From Callaeas wilsoni (lineage: Eukaryota; Chordata; Aves; Passeriformes; Callaeidae), in NCBI GenBank assembly GCA_013398955.1, contig VWPU01002940.1, positions 62,001 through 126,000 of the forward strand: a DNA stretch of 64,000 nucleotides, in the 5' to 3' direction. Both the position numbers and the translations under genes were made by a program. Numbering within the stretch: the first letter of the stretch is position 1; each line of letters starts with the position of its first letter. The notes beneath the pieces were generated by a model. The model ran no database searches. It saw only the letters and a program-made list of their open reading frames with translations, and had not been told where the DNA came from. Below, piece after piece: positions 1 to 12,838 of this stretch.

Positions 1-3000
1 TGATATGTGATCCAAGACTAGATATTCCTCTCCACAAGAAGACTGGGAATGGTGAAAGGCAGTTGAAGGAAAAAGGCTGCCATGATCTCAAACATCCTTA
101 AAAACAGCTGTGTGATGTGGACAGTACCAGTGCTTCAGCAGCATCCACCAATTGTCCACCAAGAGAAGAGTTGCGATTCATGGGTCACCTGACATAGGTG
201 GCAAAAACCCTGAGAAATCACACAGCTGAGAGAGTCAGAAGTGTTTCATAATAGTCTCTATACTACTTTAAAAATGAAAAATAAAGTATTTTTTATTCCA
301 TGGATTCGGGCTGAGATTTTCAGTAAATCCACCTCAGATTTGTGTACTAATAGGTTTGGATGGCTACATTCAGACCATTTCATGATTGCTGTGAATTTGG
401 ATGCTGAGTTGAGCTGAGGTGGGTATCTGGGGGTTTGGTTAGTGACCACATATAAATAATATTGTGCTGAGGTAGCACTGTCTGCCTTATAATCACTTTG
501 CCTGTGGGAGAGGGCCAATCTGAGGGAGGTCACTGAAATTAAAATGGAAAACTTAATTACATAAAAATAATATGGGTGTGTTGGGTGCTTTGATGGACAA
601 GGGTGATGTAGGAAAAGACGAATATAAAGCAAGAGCTATTTATAAACCTTACCTAATGGGAGTAACAGACAACAAAGGATAAATCAGTGACTATTAAGCA
701 GTGTTTGTGCCAGCACAAATACAAACTTTAAAAAGTTCAACTTTAGATCTAGTAAATATAAGGTACTCAGTGAGGTATGGGAGAGACCCTGGGGATCTTG
801 CTGCCTGTAATTCAGCTGTTGGCTAAGACTCCTGTAGTCATCTCCGACTCACCAGTCACTGACCTGATCCCAGAGCAGAACAAGCCCAAGGCTCTTCCAG
901 GTCTGCAGGCAGCAGTGCCCCAGCCACCCTCTGATGCTTCACTGAAGGACCTTTGATGCCTGTGCATTATGCCTGCTCTGCCACTGTAAACATGTCATCA
1001 GCAGTAAAATACAATAAGCAGGGGAATCAATTTTTCCAGGGTCAGGTAATTTTTATTTCAAATTTGGCAGGCCCTTACTGTTTGGCTTAACATGCTTCAA
1101 ATTTGGATCTGTTTCAGGGATAGAAGTTACTCCTCAGGTATCATTTCCAACCCACGATCATTATTCAGATGACTTGCCCATGCCCTTTCCAACTCTCCTT
1201 CACAGACATGTCCCTGCCTCAGTTTACTTTCAATTAAGACTGAAGGAGCCCATCTTTTACTGTCTATGTCACCATTGTCACCATTCCCACCAAGTGTTTG
1301 CCTTTCATTCCTAGCTAACATAGAAATGTTAGCGGTTGCTATCTTGCCTTCCTAGGTTAGACGACATCTTTAACCCTTTCATTTTTAGGAAACAATATAA
1401 TCTAAAGGTGTAGAGACTAAAGTACTTTTGGCAAACATTAACTACATTTTCCAAGTTGACTTATTTTCCTCCTTTAGAAGATTGAGTTGGGCAAGATCTG
1501 TTTAACTTGGAGTACGTGGAAGGCTGGACCAGTGTATACGCAAAGTGGTATTGGAAGTCACCCACATTAAGTGAAATTTCATGTTGTGGTTCTTATTTTT
1601 AACCACATGAGACTTTTCCTTTCACAAGCAATTAGCAGAGCTGAAGGTTGCAGTCCTTGTGAATTTTTGACAAAATTGCCCCTGGATCCTTTCAATTTCT
1701 TCCTCCCCTTTATAAAGTCCCATCCCAGCTAGTATGCTGTGAAACACATCTGTATTTCTGGGAATAGCCATTGTACCTCTCAGCAGTATTGGACTAGAAC
1801 AATACGGTCATAATTATAGATGGAGACAAGAGATCCTCTAACGATCTCGCAAACTGGTCTCTCTGCCTTTATTGCTCTTGTGGGCCTTAATCAAGGCCGA
1901 GCTCACCTCCATTCAGATGCAAGTTTTAGACAAGCTTTGCTCATGCCCATGCACCATTACAGCCTGTCTTCCTTGGTGGCAATATCTCGTGATTGATGCT
2001 GAGCAGTGAAGTCAGCCAGAGACTCTACAGACAGCCCTGGGTGCTGCACACTGGCTGCAGGTAGTCGTGCTGCACATGCTGCATGAAGCTGCACATCCCT
2101 AGAGGCATGTGCAGAGTACGAGGGCAACGGGTCATGAAATTCTGTACCCGGGTCAGAAAATGTGCTTGGGTTTAGCTTATCTCATGGCCTCAGCAGTATG
2201 GGGTTGTGTTCTCCATCAAATTCAAAGGAGAATCCAGAGTACAGACTGACCAGCTGTTTCTTAGTCTTTACCTTTCCCCTGCCAAAATACCTTGTCTTGT
2301 CATACATACACCTGCCTTTGGCCACTCACTCAAGATCTAACACATCAGTCTTCAGAAACAAGAATACGATATTGGGATTCACATCTTTGGAGGGTTCTGA
2401 TTTTAAGCATGCATAATTACTTAATAAGACTTTTTCTCCACAAACACAAAAGTGCATGTTTCAGGAAACCATCAAACCAATTATGAAGACACAACATGGC
2501 TTTCATGTTAACTCAGCACTGGGGAGAATTGAAGGTGAGTGAATCACCCAGAAATAGGTGTGAAGAGCATTATAAGAGCAAAGAAGAATCTAGCCTGTGT
2601 AGTAAAAGCTGACCACTGCATGACCCATAGACAATTTCAAGGAAACACCCTTTTAATAGTCAGTGATTCTGTTGAGAAACAGCATATCTGCCCATCTGCC
2701 TATACATTTTGAACTGAATATTATGAAAGAGAAACTGCTTCAAGGTGCACAGAGAAGTGTTATTTTATACTATGTATTTTATCTTTATCATTTAATGTAA
2801 TATTTTTAGCAACATGAACTATTGGTCTCTATTACTAGACAGCAGAAATTCTCCAAGTGTGGCTGTGTACAGAGCTAGAAGATTATGGCACACATTATGA
2901 GGCGAGATTACCTACTCCGCTTTTATGTCTGAGAAAGCTGAGGAAAAAAAGATAAGTGTGCTCCAAAATCTTGAAATACATTTTCTGCAATGCAGGGTTT

Positions 3001-6000
3001 TTGGGTTGTAAACGCAAAGGATGCCTGAGGAATGCTGTATTTAAAATACATGAATTATTATTCACAGCTTTAAAAAAACCCCAAAACCATTGTATAAAAG
3101 CTCAGCTGGACCAAGACTTTCAAGTTCATCAGCAGTTTCAAGTATCCCAACTGAATATGCCCAGTTTGAATTCTCAAACTGGCTGTTCTTCAGGAAAAAG
3201 CTCTAAAGAAGCCTCAAGTTGCATAGCCGAAATGCTGATGTAGCCAAAGCTTCCGAAAATCTGGGCCTAAAAATAGCCGCTTTAAGAATCAACCTAACCT
3301 TCCCCTGCCTTATTAGTGTAGAATACACTTTACCTCCTTCTATCTTTACATCCCCTCTCAATATTTTCCCAGGCAGCACCAGGAAGAACACCACAATTAT
3401 AACTCCATGGGAGGTAGTTATTGCAATGTCTTCAAGGTGTAAGAGAGTGCAAAGAGCTAAGGTGTGCCCAGCTCTGAGCACCACAGCACAGTGCTGTAGT
3501 TAGTGACTGGAGTACACAGCTTTTGGGTCTAGAGCTGATGCGCTGAGAGTTAATTTGTGTGTCTGCTCAGCCTGGCATGGTACAAATGTAGTCTCTGTGC
3601 TGGTGCTCATAGAATGCTGTTTGAGGCTATTAATTGCTTTCCTTTGGAGCCTGTTCCTGTGATCTAGGACTGCAACCCTCTGCAACCACTGCCGAAGCAG
3701 CAAGTCCAGGGGACTCTTCCATTCACAATAAAACATTTATTCTCAAGAATTTGCTTTTTATAAAGTGAGGAGACAGGAGACCCACTCCAATGTAGTTTTC
3801 TCTTTCTATATCTTTTCCCATGGGGCTTTACACAAGACTTTATGGAAAGGTTTTAATTTTATTGGGATATTTTTCTAAGCTACCCTTAAGTAATCCTTTT
3901 GAGCTCATTCATGTTCTCTGTGGTAGGGTGTTCTGTTGCAATTACAGACATACAGCAAAACAGTGAAGAGCTGAAAATAGAATGTACAAGTCGTTTTTCT
4001 CACTACAGTTCAGAAGGGAGGCGACAGTCTGTGCCGCAGCTTCGTGGAGTCACAAGTATCACTGTGGTTCCCCCAGCAAGCCAGGACAAGTGCTTACAAT
4101 GCTATTGTGATAATGTCTGGAGGCCCCAAGTAAAATCAAAGCCTCATTTTGTTTGCTGCTGAACAGCTTCTACTTTGAAGAATTTTTAATTCAAAACTTG
4201 AATCCTGCACTCACAGTAGTACTGCTTTTGTGCAGAAAGCTATGCTTCAGAGGGAAAAAAAAAGAAGAAAAATCCAATGTAATTTTCTTTTATTATATAT
4301 TATTTGTACTATTTGGAGATAGAAAACTAAGGTGCAAAAGAACTGAAAATTTTTTCCAACCAAACTTTTCACATTCTAGTTCAGTGCTGATCTACAAAAC
4401 TATCCTCAGCTGTTAATTTTGTGATTTTTCTTGTGTAAGCAGGTTGCTTGCTAGCCAGAGTAATCACTACATTTTTCCTGTGCTCTCATTTTAAAGATGT
4501 CTTGGGCACACAGAGGCCAGTAGCACATTTTTACAATCTGGAGATGTCCATTCAGCCACCAATGCAACCATTCTTCCATTCTTGCTACATCTTTCTCTAG
4601 TCCTTAAGTAGAGATGCAAAATTCAAACACACCAATAATATTTTTCACACCACACCATCATACACATCATATTTCTCTACCTTCCCTTTTCCTGCTCATA
4701 TTTTACCAAATTATTGTCCCACTCCATTAGTTTCCTCATTTGTTTCCAAATCAGCCTTCCGAAACCACATTCTTGACGTTATCCTTCCAGCTATTTGTTC
4801 CTGTTCCTCCAAATACATGTCTTGCCCTTAAATTACACACCTTATCCCAGCATCTTTGCATACCATGTCTCTCAGGCCTCCTGCCTGACTGAAGAGGATG
4901 CCAAGACACCACTGGGAATCCCAAGGAATCACAAATCCTCTGTGCACAGTAGTTCTGTGTTCCTGGAGACTGTTGCCGGTGCAGCCCCCAAGAGATAAGA
5001 ACCTAGAAACATCTGTTTAGCTGAGATTACATCCTGTCCAAGATTAGGCAGTGCTACCAACCTGCTCCTCCTGCAACACATAGGTACCAAAATCCAGTGC
5101 TGTACCAGCAATGCCTGCTGTTCAGAGATTGTTACCTCCATCAACAAAAGTTTGAAAGCATCTCTCCGTACTGTAGCTGTTGGCAGATTATTACCTGCAG
5201 GACTAAAGCTCTGCAACCATGTACCTCTATACCTTAGCTAATAAACAATGGTGCTGTGCACAGCACTGACTCTCTGGCTGGTTTTGCCTTTTTTTTGGTG
5301 GCAGTGGCTCAGTTGAAGCTTGTGTTTTCTGATCACAATGACTTAATCCAGCTGCTTTCCTATGATAGGCCTTAGATTGTTTCTGATTCATGTGAATCGC
5401 GTCTACCCCGTGCTTTGGCAAGACTGAACTCAAGCTGATCAACTCTCCTACGTGACATCCCCACATCCAGTTTTGACATGCCTCTCTAGAGCACACACCT
5501 CAACCCACCCTTCTGTGTTGTAAGATGTCCCAAAGCTCTCCAGCAGTGTAATGGCCCTGACTCCCTTACTTGCCACAACCCTATTACATTTTGAGCCAAG
5601 GTCACTATGGAGATGCAACATAAGGACAGAGTGAGCCACGGAACAGTTTCACTCTCTCCTTCCTTGATTCTCTCTCTGCATAGAGGTCCATAACCAAAAG
5701 CAGGAAGGCTATTCCAGGCTATTCATGGGTGTTAACTTCAGTAACTTGTCTCTCATATACTCCAGATGCAGATGATAAACACCAGATGAAGATGGACTGC
5801 CTGGTATCATGAAGAGCCCTTGTAGCCTTTCTTTGACCATGGGGCAGAAGAGGTTCAACACGTAATGGAGATATCTGGAGATTCACTGCTGCCACACTTT
5901 TCAAAAGCAGATAAAACATCAAACTTACTGAAGCGTGCTCTTTTTCATATCCAGTTGACTTAGTAGTACCTTCAAAAATGGAGATTTTCCCTTCTTGCTG

Positions 6001-6110
6001 GGCCTCTGTTTCAGGGTTTCACCTCTGTCAGTGAGAAGCACTTTTAATTTATTTGCTGCAACTTGTGCTTTTTCAGCCTTTGCTATGCACTGTCAAGGGA
6101 TTCTCAATCT
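1..6110. other. Unique non-coding sequence, no gene seen
   Basis: I recognise no exon, repeat family or RNA gene here. Open frames are short (under 125 codons), overlap on both strands and have compositions expected of AT-rich random sequence. Part of 4,930-5,260 has a U5-like ending (an AATAAA followed by a GT-rich stretch), but no matching TG...CA ends or target duplication, so I do not call an LTR. Confidence 0.6.
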
Positions 6111-6114
6111 GCAA

Positions 6115-6450
6115 CTACCCATTAGGAAGTTGAAAAACAACAGTTAGATGTCCCTTGAATGTTCTAATTTCCAGGCTAAACCCACACAGCTTTTCATATA
6201 CCACGTCCTTGCACATCTCTGGTTCCTCATATACAATATTTTCAGGTCCCTTAAATATCTCTCTGACCCTCCACCAGATTTCATTCAACTTGTCTATCAG
6301 TCCTGTACTGGGAGCCCAGAAGTGCAAGTAAGATTTGAAATGTGGTCTCAAAAATGCCAAAAAGAAAGGAATAACCTCTTACCCCAACCTGTTGGCTACA
6401 GTGCTGTGATACAGCCCAGTAAACTGTTGGATTTTACCCACAGATGAAGG
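6115..6450 (-). mobile_element. Old CR1 LINE fragment, C-terminal part of reverse transcriptase
   Basis: The minus-strand translation carries the recognisable end of the CR1 reverse transcriptase. It has a block like LRPH..SYLHFWAP, then DKLNEIWWRVREIFKG, a YEE motif, and FSLEIRTFKGHLTVVFQ, which aligns with the family pattern of RPHLEY..QFWAP, DKLE..QRRATKMI.GLE, YEERL and [13 protein letters not shown]. Upstream, across one stop codon, the frame continues with a degraded GLYHSTVANR..EVIPFFLAFLRPH, matching the CR1 stretch that normally precedes this block. It is a dead fragment with an in-frame stop and small insertions. The loss of similarity beyond about 6,115 suggests truncation or heavy decay of the 3' part. 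It is older than the CR1s near 58 and 60 kb, judging by divergence. Confidence 0.75.
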
Positions 6451-8863
6451 CCAGAATTTTTGGCTCACATTCAACTCCTTGCTTTTCAGGTAGGTCCTTT
6501 CCTGTCAGGGTGCTCTGCAGGCAGACAGCCCTCCTCAGGCTGAAATGTTGTGTCTCTGTGTGCAGGACTTTACCTTTGCACATTACGAACAGCTGCCTTA
6601 AAACAAGAGAGCTGCTTTCCAGCAGCCACATTTTGTGGTTGACATTGAGGGTAATCAGCAATGGATAAGGTGTGAGGACAGAGCCCTACCCTTTAGAGGA
6701 ATAGGAGACATCTGGTTTAAGACGTGCTGAAGAGTTCATTCTCGGAATATGTATGGAACACATACTTGAGCTAATCCCATATCCTTACATGAAGCCATTT
6801 GGATTCAGTCAGATTTGACCAAGTTGCAAAACAACACATGGGAGAGCTGAGACTCAACGGAAGCCTGAATTGATGTGACAACAAAAGAAGTAGGCTTAAA
6901 AACCCCAGAGAGCTACTGCTGCCTCTCAGTCACTGAGGCAATCAGCAGTAACTTCCCAATAGCTTCTTTGCTTCTCTTGGATTCTCTGCAGCATTCCAGA
7001 CACACGTCCCAGCAGCACAAACCAGATGTGTCCTCTTACTTGGGCAGTAAAACAATTATGTTTCAGGCCTCTTGTGGAAGCCCAGTGAGGATGCACCCTA
7101 TTTTTTATGAGCTTTGATGCTTGTATTCCCAGTAAGTCACATATTTACTGAAAAATCACTTAGTGCTATGACTGGACAAAATTAAATGTGATTTACTTGA
7201 TATAGGTTTGGGTATTCTGGTTCTTGAACAGTGCTGAGTAACTTATGCATTCACTGTATATTCATTGGGATTGAGAAAAAGCGTTCTTAAAAGTGTAAGA
7301 TGAAATAACACACCTTTGAGACACTTCCTTCCAGAGCTCCAAGAATTCACAGAAATGAGAAAAAATTACCTACGCTGATCAGCTCTCAAAATTTTGGTGC
7401 ACTTATTCATCTCTAATCATTATTACAGCTAATTGGTTTCTACAGAGTCTGCAGGTCTCTGTTGATGAAAATGAGAACCGAAAGTCTCATTTGTTTTTCC
7501 CTTTCTTGAGCACCTGCATGCTCCCTGTCTAAGGGCTTGTTTTCACTACTGAGGAAGGTTATATTTTCTCCCTCTAGGAAAAAAACTACATATTAATTCT
7601 GCCCAGATCAGCTCTGATTTTTGTGAATTTGGCTTATGATAAAACCTGAATACTGTCCTCCTGCAATTACAAAATGCAAGAACAAGGGGGAAAAAAGGGT
7701 AGAAAAAGAAAGATGTAATTCTAGCATCCCAGAAAACCTTAGAATATGCTGTTAGGAATTGCTCAGCTTATCAGAATCGATGAAAACTTGACTTTTATGA
7801 ATGTTTACTCTTAAATTTTGCTTCAATTACCAGTGCTATATTCAAGTATTAGAAAACTCATATTTCTTGTACTGTTCAAAATTAGGACATGAACAAATTT
7901 CCATATTCAGTATCCAATAAGCTATGAATGCATTACAGAATATTTATCTAAAATCATACTTTGTCCATAACTATCTTTTAGCCCTACCACTGCTCAATTG
8001 CACAATGTTTGTCCTTTTATAGCTTGGAGTATGCAAATTTTCTGTGGTCTTTTCGGATGGCTAACATCACTGATGTGGTTCTTAAAGCTGTATAATTGAG
8101 GAATAATTGTACTCATTGAATACATATTGCATATTTAGATAAGCAGACAGGCCCTAAGCATTTCTCACTGATAGACTACCTGGAGAGGCATCACAGTATT
8201 CCTAGTCACTGAATCTCAATAGTGTTCCTAGCCACTGTGAGTTCATTTCAGTGTTGGATTCTTAGCTGGCAAATCCTGTAAGAAAAGAAAAGAAATTACC
8301 CCTTTAATATGTGTTCTCAGAATTGTACAAGAGTGGTGAAAAAAAGCCATAATTTATATTTAAAGACAGGTGATCAAGGCTTTTGTTATCATGCAAAGTT
8401 TATTAAACCAGTATGTGAATTTTCTCCAGGTTGATCTCAGTTAATTTATATACATTTGTGTTATTTCAGTAGTTGTTTAACACAAGTTGAAGTGTTCCTG
8501 GAAAGCTGCTGCACAAAGAGTTGATTTCCTCCTGATAAAGTGGTTTTTACCAATCTATTTCATTTTAGAAAAGGATCCAAATGCAGTAATTTGATTTGAC
8601 ACAATGGAAGGATTTCTAAGTAGAACAGGTGAAAACATAACTGGCAACAATTAAATACTAATTATCTGCAGTCATCAACTGGTCACCAGCTGTTCTGAAC
8701 CACATAAAGAAGTACACACTACAAGGGAGCAGCATATGCTATGGAGAGAAGTATTAGTAAAGACTACAGCACTGTGAGGAGATATGCAGAAGGTTCAACT
8801 CTAATCCAAGCCTGATCCTATAGGTCTTCCTATGAGCAGCTGTATTCTACAGATTCTCACAAA
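6451..8863. other. Unique non-coding sequence
   Basis: No gene or repeat recognised. The stretch 7,900-8,060 is AT-rich and contains an octamer (ATGCAAAT) near 8,031 with an ACAATG SOX-type site upstream. These are common motifs and are not enough to call an enhancer. Confidence 0.5.
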
Positions 8864-8930
8864 GTATAATAGAATGTCTCGAGCTGGAAAAGACCCACAA
8901 GGCTCATCAGGACATAGTGCTGAATCTTCT
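8864..8930 (-). mobile_element. CR1 LINE 3'-end fragment
   Basis: A short match to the reverse complement of a CR1 3' end: an AGAATG tail motif followed by a segment like GAGCTGGAAAAGACCCACAA and then AGG.TCATCAGG. The body is severely 5'-truncated, which is normal for CR1. The right edge is approximate. Confidence 0.7.
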
Positions 8931-9762
8931 CCTTTTCCCACCAGGGCATAATCACTACGAGCTGCTAAGTTTAGAAGGACTTACTCCTGTTTTACTGCAG
9001 TCGTGGCTTCAGTGGAATTGCTCACATTAACAAGCTGCTAAACTTAGTCTTCCTTGTTGGGCCTGTGTTTGTGCTCAGCTGAGGAACAGCACCAGCAAAC
9101 CAGTGCGTCTGTGAGTGGGGACTTTTTGTGTTTGTTTGCTTTTTTCATACTGGCAGTAGAATGAAAGCATTTCCAAGTGCCTTCTCAGTTCTCTTCTTTT
9201 GTCTTGTTGCCTTTTATCCCACATTAATTAATGTAATTGCTACAATTTCATAGTCCAGTGGAGACTAACTAATGATACTGGAGCTGTGTGTTCTGTTTCT
9301 GCAATAAATCAAGAAAGCAGTTCATATAATACAGCCTTCTACTTCTTCCCACCACATCAAATTAAAGAAGATAAATATTTCTTTTTCATGGCTTGGTGTC
9401 TAGTGGTTAGATTACTCCCCCATGACTTCAAGGGAATGCTCAATACAGTGCTTACTTCTGCCTGGGGAAGTTCTGATCCAAAACTTCAACTCTTTGAGAG
9501 AGTATCCAGTGCTCTGGTCTTGGGAGGAACAATCTCTGCAGCTTCCATTGACTCTGTTCCTCAGTGTAGAAATTCGCATGAGATTTATGGTGTCAGCAAA
9601 ACAGAAGAGAAGAAGGGATATAAATAACTAGCTAGGAAAACTTCCTAAAGTACAGCTGGCCTCTTGCAGGAGTAGGTCTAGTAAGTAGTTTTTAATTAAA
9701 ACGAAACAAACCAAGATGCTATCCCTGCAACAGAGACTGGCTAGGCTGCACGATTAGAGGAA
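8931..9762. other. Unique non-coding sequence
   Basis: Nothing recognised. An open frame of 113 codons on the plus strand (9,286-9,627) has no recognisable domain and overlaps another frame. I regard it as chance. Confidence 0.5.
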
Positions 9763-9802
9763 ACATAAATCTGTGTTCCCAGACATAAATCTGTGTTCCC
9801 AG
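9763..9802. repeat. Perfect tandem duplication, 20-bp unit x 2
   Basis: Two identical adjacent copies of ACATAAATCTGTGTTCCCAG at 9,763-9,782 and 9,783-9,802. Perfect identity indicates a recent duplication or strong slippage. It lies in otherwise unique sequence. Confidence 0.95.
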
Positions 9803-12616
9803 AAGTGGCCTACAAGATAAACCCCTGAAGGAGATGGAGACCTACGAAAAAGCAACTCTTCCCACCAGAAGACCACCATTGTTTGAAATGACAAAGAGCT
9901 TGTCCCAGCAATACCTGGGAAGAGGATCTGCTGGTGCTGCTGCCTCACCTCTCATGTGAGAAGCTCAGAGCTGATCAGCCCATTGCTATTATTGCTTTTC
10001 CAAACTGAAGCAAAGAAGGAAAGGGGGAAATGGGAGAAGCGGTGTTTTGTAAAGGGCTTTTGGCACACGTGCCCTGCCTGGTCACTGCTAGTTAAAATGA
10101 TAATTTGAGGTGAAATAAAGTTAAAAAATCTGTAAACCTCAGCAGATATTAGGAAAAAAAAAAAACGATGGGGAATCTGATTGCATATCATACTTTCTGA
10201 AGTCCATAGCTGTGTAGTGACATGTCCATGGTCTACAGCTGAACTTATTAACGAAACCCTGGAATACTCTTACTTTTTTCCCCTGCTTTCTTACAGAGTA
10301 AAGAAAATGGAAGGAGAGATGGATGAGACTAAACTTAAAAAGTCACAGGGTAGGGAGTTGCTTCTTCAAAATCAAAACAAATTTCAATATATTCTCAAGA
10401 AAAACAACCTGACTCTTCTTTAGACATAAAGATTATAGAGGAAAAACGGCCTTCATACCCTAAGGCCCACATTATGACAAGACTCCAATACTACCTTCCC
10501 AAATTGTCAATGCTGTAAGCAGGCATGGCTTGCATGCAACATACTCAGTCAAGATGATGTCATGTACAGTTTTATAATTGAATTCTTTGTGCTGCACAAT
10601 AGACTATTTTTTCAAGGTACAAAAGGTTAAATTGACTGGCATATTATTGGGTAGAGCTGAGAACATGTAAATACTGCACTTAAAGGTAAATTCTGAACCT
10701 GACTTTCAGCCAAGAGCATCTCTGAAGTAAGGTTTGCCTAGAGATGTAATGTTTACCATTCTTTCTCAAGTCAAAAAGCTTGTGATTTTGTAGAGGGAAA
10801 AACCAGACTTGCCACGTATTTGATTTTGTATTTTCATAAGCTGGCACCTTACCTTAGGTAAGAAGAATCATCTTCCTTGTTCTGAATACTGACATTGAGG
10901 TTAAAGTTAAGCCCTCCAGAGTGGTATCCACAGCAACCCATAGGGAAACACCTGAAGTCAGCAAGCTGAAGTGTTTGGTGGTAGCCACTTATGGAACAGT
11001 AAAGATGAGGAATCAGCCCCTCCCACATGCTGCTGTTCACCAGGAGTCCATATGCTGTGGTCCTTCGCTTCCCCTGTGAAATGCTACTGGTTCTACTCTC
11101 ATTGATGCCATGGGTTGTTAGTAAAAGTGCCCACATACTGGGAGACAACCACGTTAGTTCTTCCTCAGCCTAAAGTCATGAAAACTCAAATCCTCCACCT
11201 CCACAGAAAGTACTTACAGGTCCAGTCTATAAAGTGTTTGGGAGAAGAAAAGAAGGACAGCTGAGGATTGTAGAAAACATTGCATGCCCTGAATAATCCA
11301 GCCAAGATGATCCCCTGGGCTCTACTCTGCTCAGTGTGGATCTGTCAGGCAGAATGGGATCTTTATCCTATGCAGGAGGCCCTCATCCATTCCCACAAAG
11401 GAGTCAGGCAGATTTCATTCAACAAGAATTCCCCCCTAATATATTTGGATTATGCTATAATCTTAAAAAGTAAATTAATTAAAAATTCGCGACTTGTGAT
11501 GTGTTGAGAGGGTATGAAGAAAAGTGAGCACAACTTTTTTAAAACTAAAAAAGACGGTGAAGAAAGAGTCACAAGATAAAATGCAGGGAGGATCCTGGGC
11601 ACTCACAGGAAAAACAGTCTTTCTTTCATGTAGGAAGAACTTCAATCACTAGGCTGTACTATGTGGCATAACTGATAGCTCCCTCTTTCCATCCAATGAC
11701 TTCTAAATTGTTGTACACACATGCAGCTACTTCTAGGAAGAGTGTCTTACTTCCCATTATTCTCAATAAATTCCTCTCACCTTCAGGAAGAAGGAAGAAA
11801 TGGATGTTGAACCCTCCTTTAGCTGAATCCAGGTCACCTAATTAAAAATATCAGCAGAGAGCAAGAATATTTCTCCCTCAGGTCTCACACTTCTCAAGCA
11901 CAGAATTCTGTATAAAGAATAGCAGCAGCAATTGCTTTTTATGCAGAGCCTACTACAACTGGTATGTCTTAGGTATGCTTTGATAACATCTTCTAGATCG
12001 AAGCCCTAGAGAACTGTGGCAGCATGGGGGGAATTGAGAAATGCCTGATTTTGGATTTTGGTTTGATTTTAACACGCATTAAGTACTGAGCTGTTCTGTT
12101 CTCTCAAGGCAAGGAATTTGGAGTGCTTTTGGTGGGTCACTGCTTAAGAAACACAAGAAGTAAAGCAGTTAGGGATCTTAGATGGTTCCTGGGATATGTA
12201 ACAGTAGTTTTCAGACAGGTTTTAGGTCTAAGTGCTTAGATTTCTTTAAGTTCTATTTATCACAGCTACAGTGCATATTCTTTACTCTCTCTTCTACCAA
12301 TATGGATCCATATTAAGTGAAAGCTAATACAAATAAAGGATTAAAAAGGGAGGTTAACTTGCAAAATTTATGCCATTGATGGTCCTTCTTGAACCATTTA
12401 TCACTCGGAAGTTACACATTCAAAAGAATATTTATGTTGACTATTGAGACGTGTCATACCGAACTAGATCAAACTGGTGTTACTCAAATTTATCTTTGTC
12501 TCATCAAATAAAATTTGCTTACTTAAACTTCACTCTAAATATTCGCCTGTTGAGAACAGGAATTTGTCTTTGAATGACAACAACCCAAATCACTTTATCT
12601 GAAGTTTATTGATGTA
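9803..12616. other. Unique non-coding sequence with a short poly(A) run
   Basis: No gene recognised. An A12 run lies near 10,153-10,164. It has no clear polyadenylation signal at the usual distance, so it is not taken as a retrocopy tail. Confidence 0.5.
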
Positions 12617-12838
12617 GATATTAGAAAAAACTTCTTCACAAAAAGGGTAATCAAGTTTTCGAACAGGCTGTCCACAGAAGTAGTTGGTTCACCATCCCTG
12701 GAGGTATTTAAAAGATGAGTAGGTGTGGGGTTTGAGGACATTTCTTAGTGGTGAATTTCACAGTGTTGGGTAATGGTTGAACTCCATGATCTTAAGAATC
12801 TTTTCAAACCCAAGTGACTCTATCATTTTATGGTTCCA
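12617..12838 (+). mobile_element. CR1 LINE 3' end, plus strand
   Basis: Shows the standard CR1 3' segment in order: a degraded AGAAAAAACTTCTTCAC block, GAACAGGCTGTCCACAGAAG, CACCATCCCTGGAGGTATTT, a TGGTTGAACTCCATGATCTT block, and a tail of CTATCATTTTATGGTTCCATG resembling the terminal 8-bp repeats. It is heavily 5'-truncated and moderately diverged. It lies in the opposite orientation to most CR1s in the window. Confidence 0.9.

Noticed and set aside
4929..5265. Possible LTR ending with AATAAA and a GT-rich segment
   Set aside because: No paired TG...CA termini or target duplication found, and no second copy in the window.
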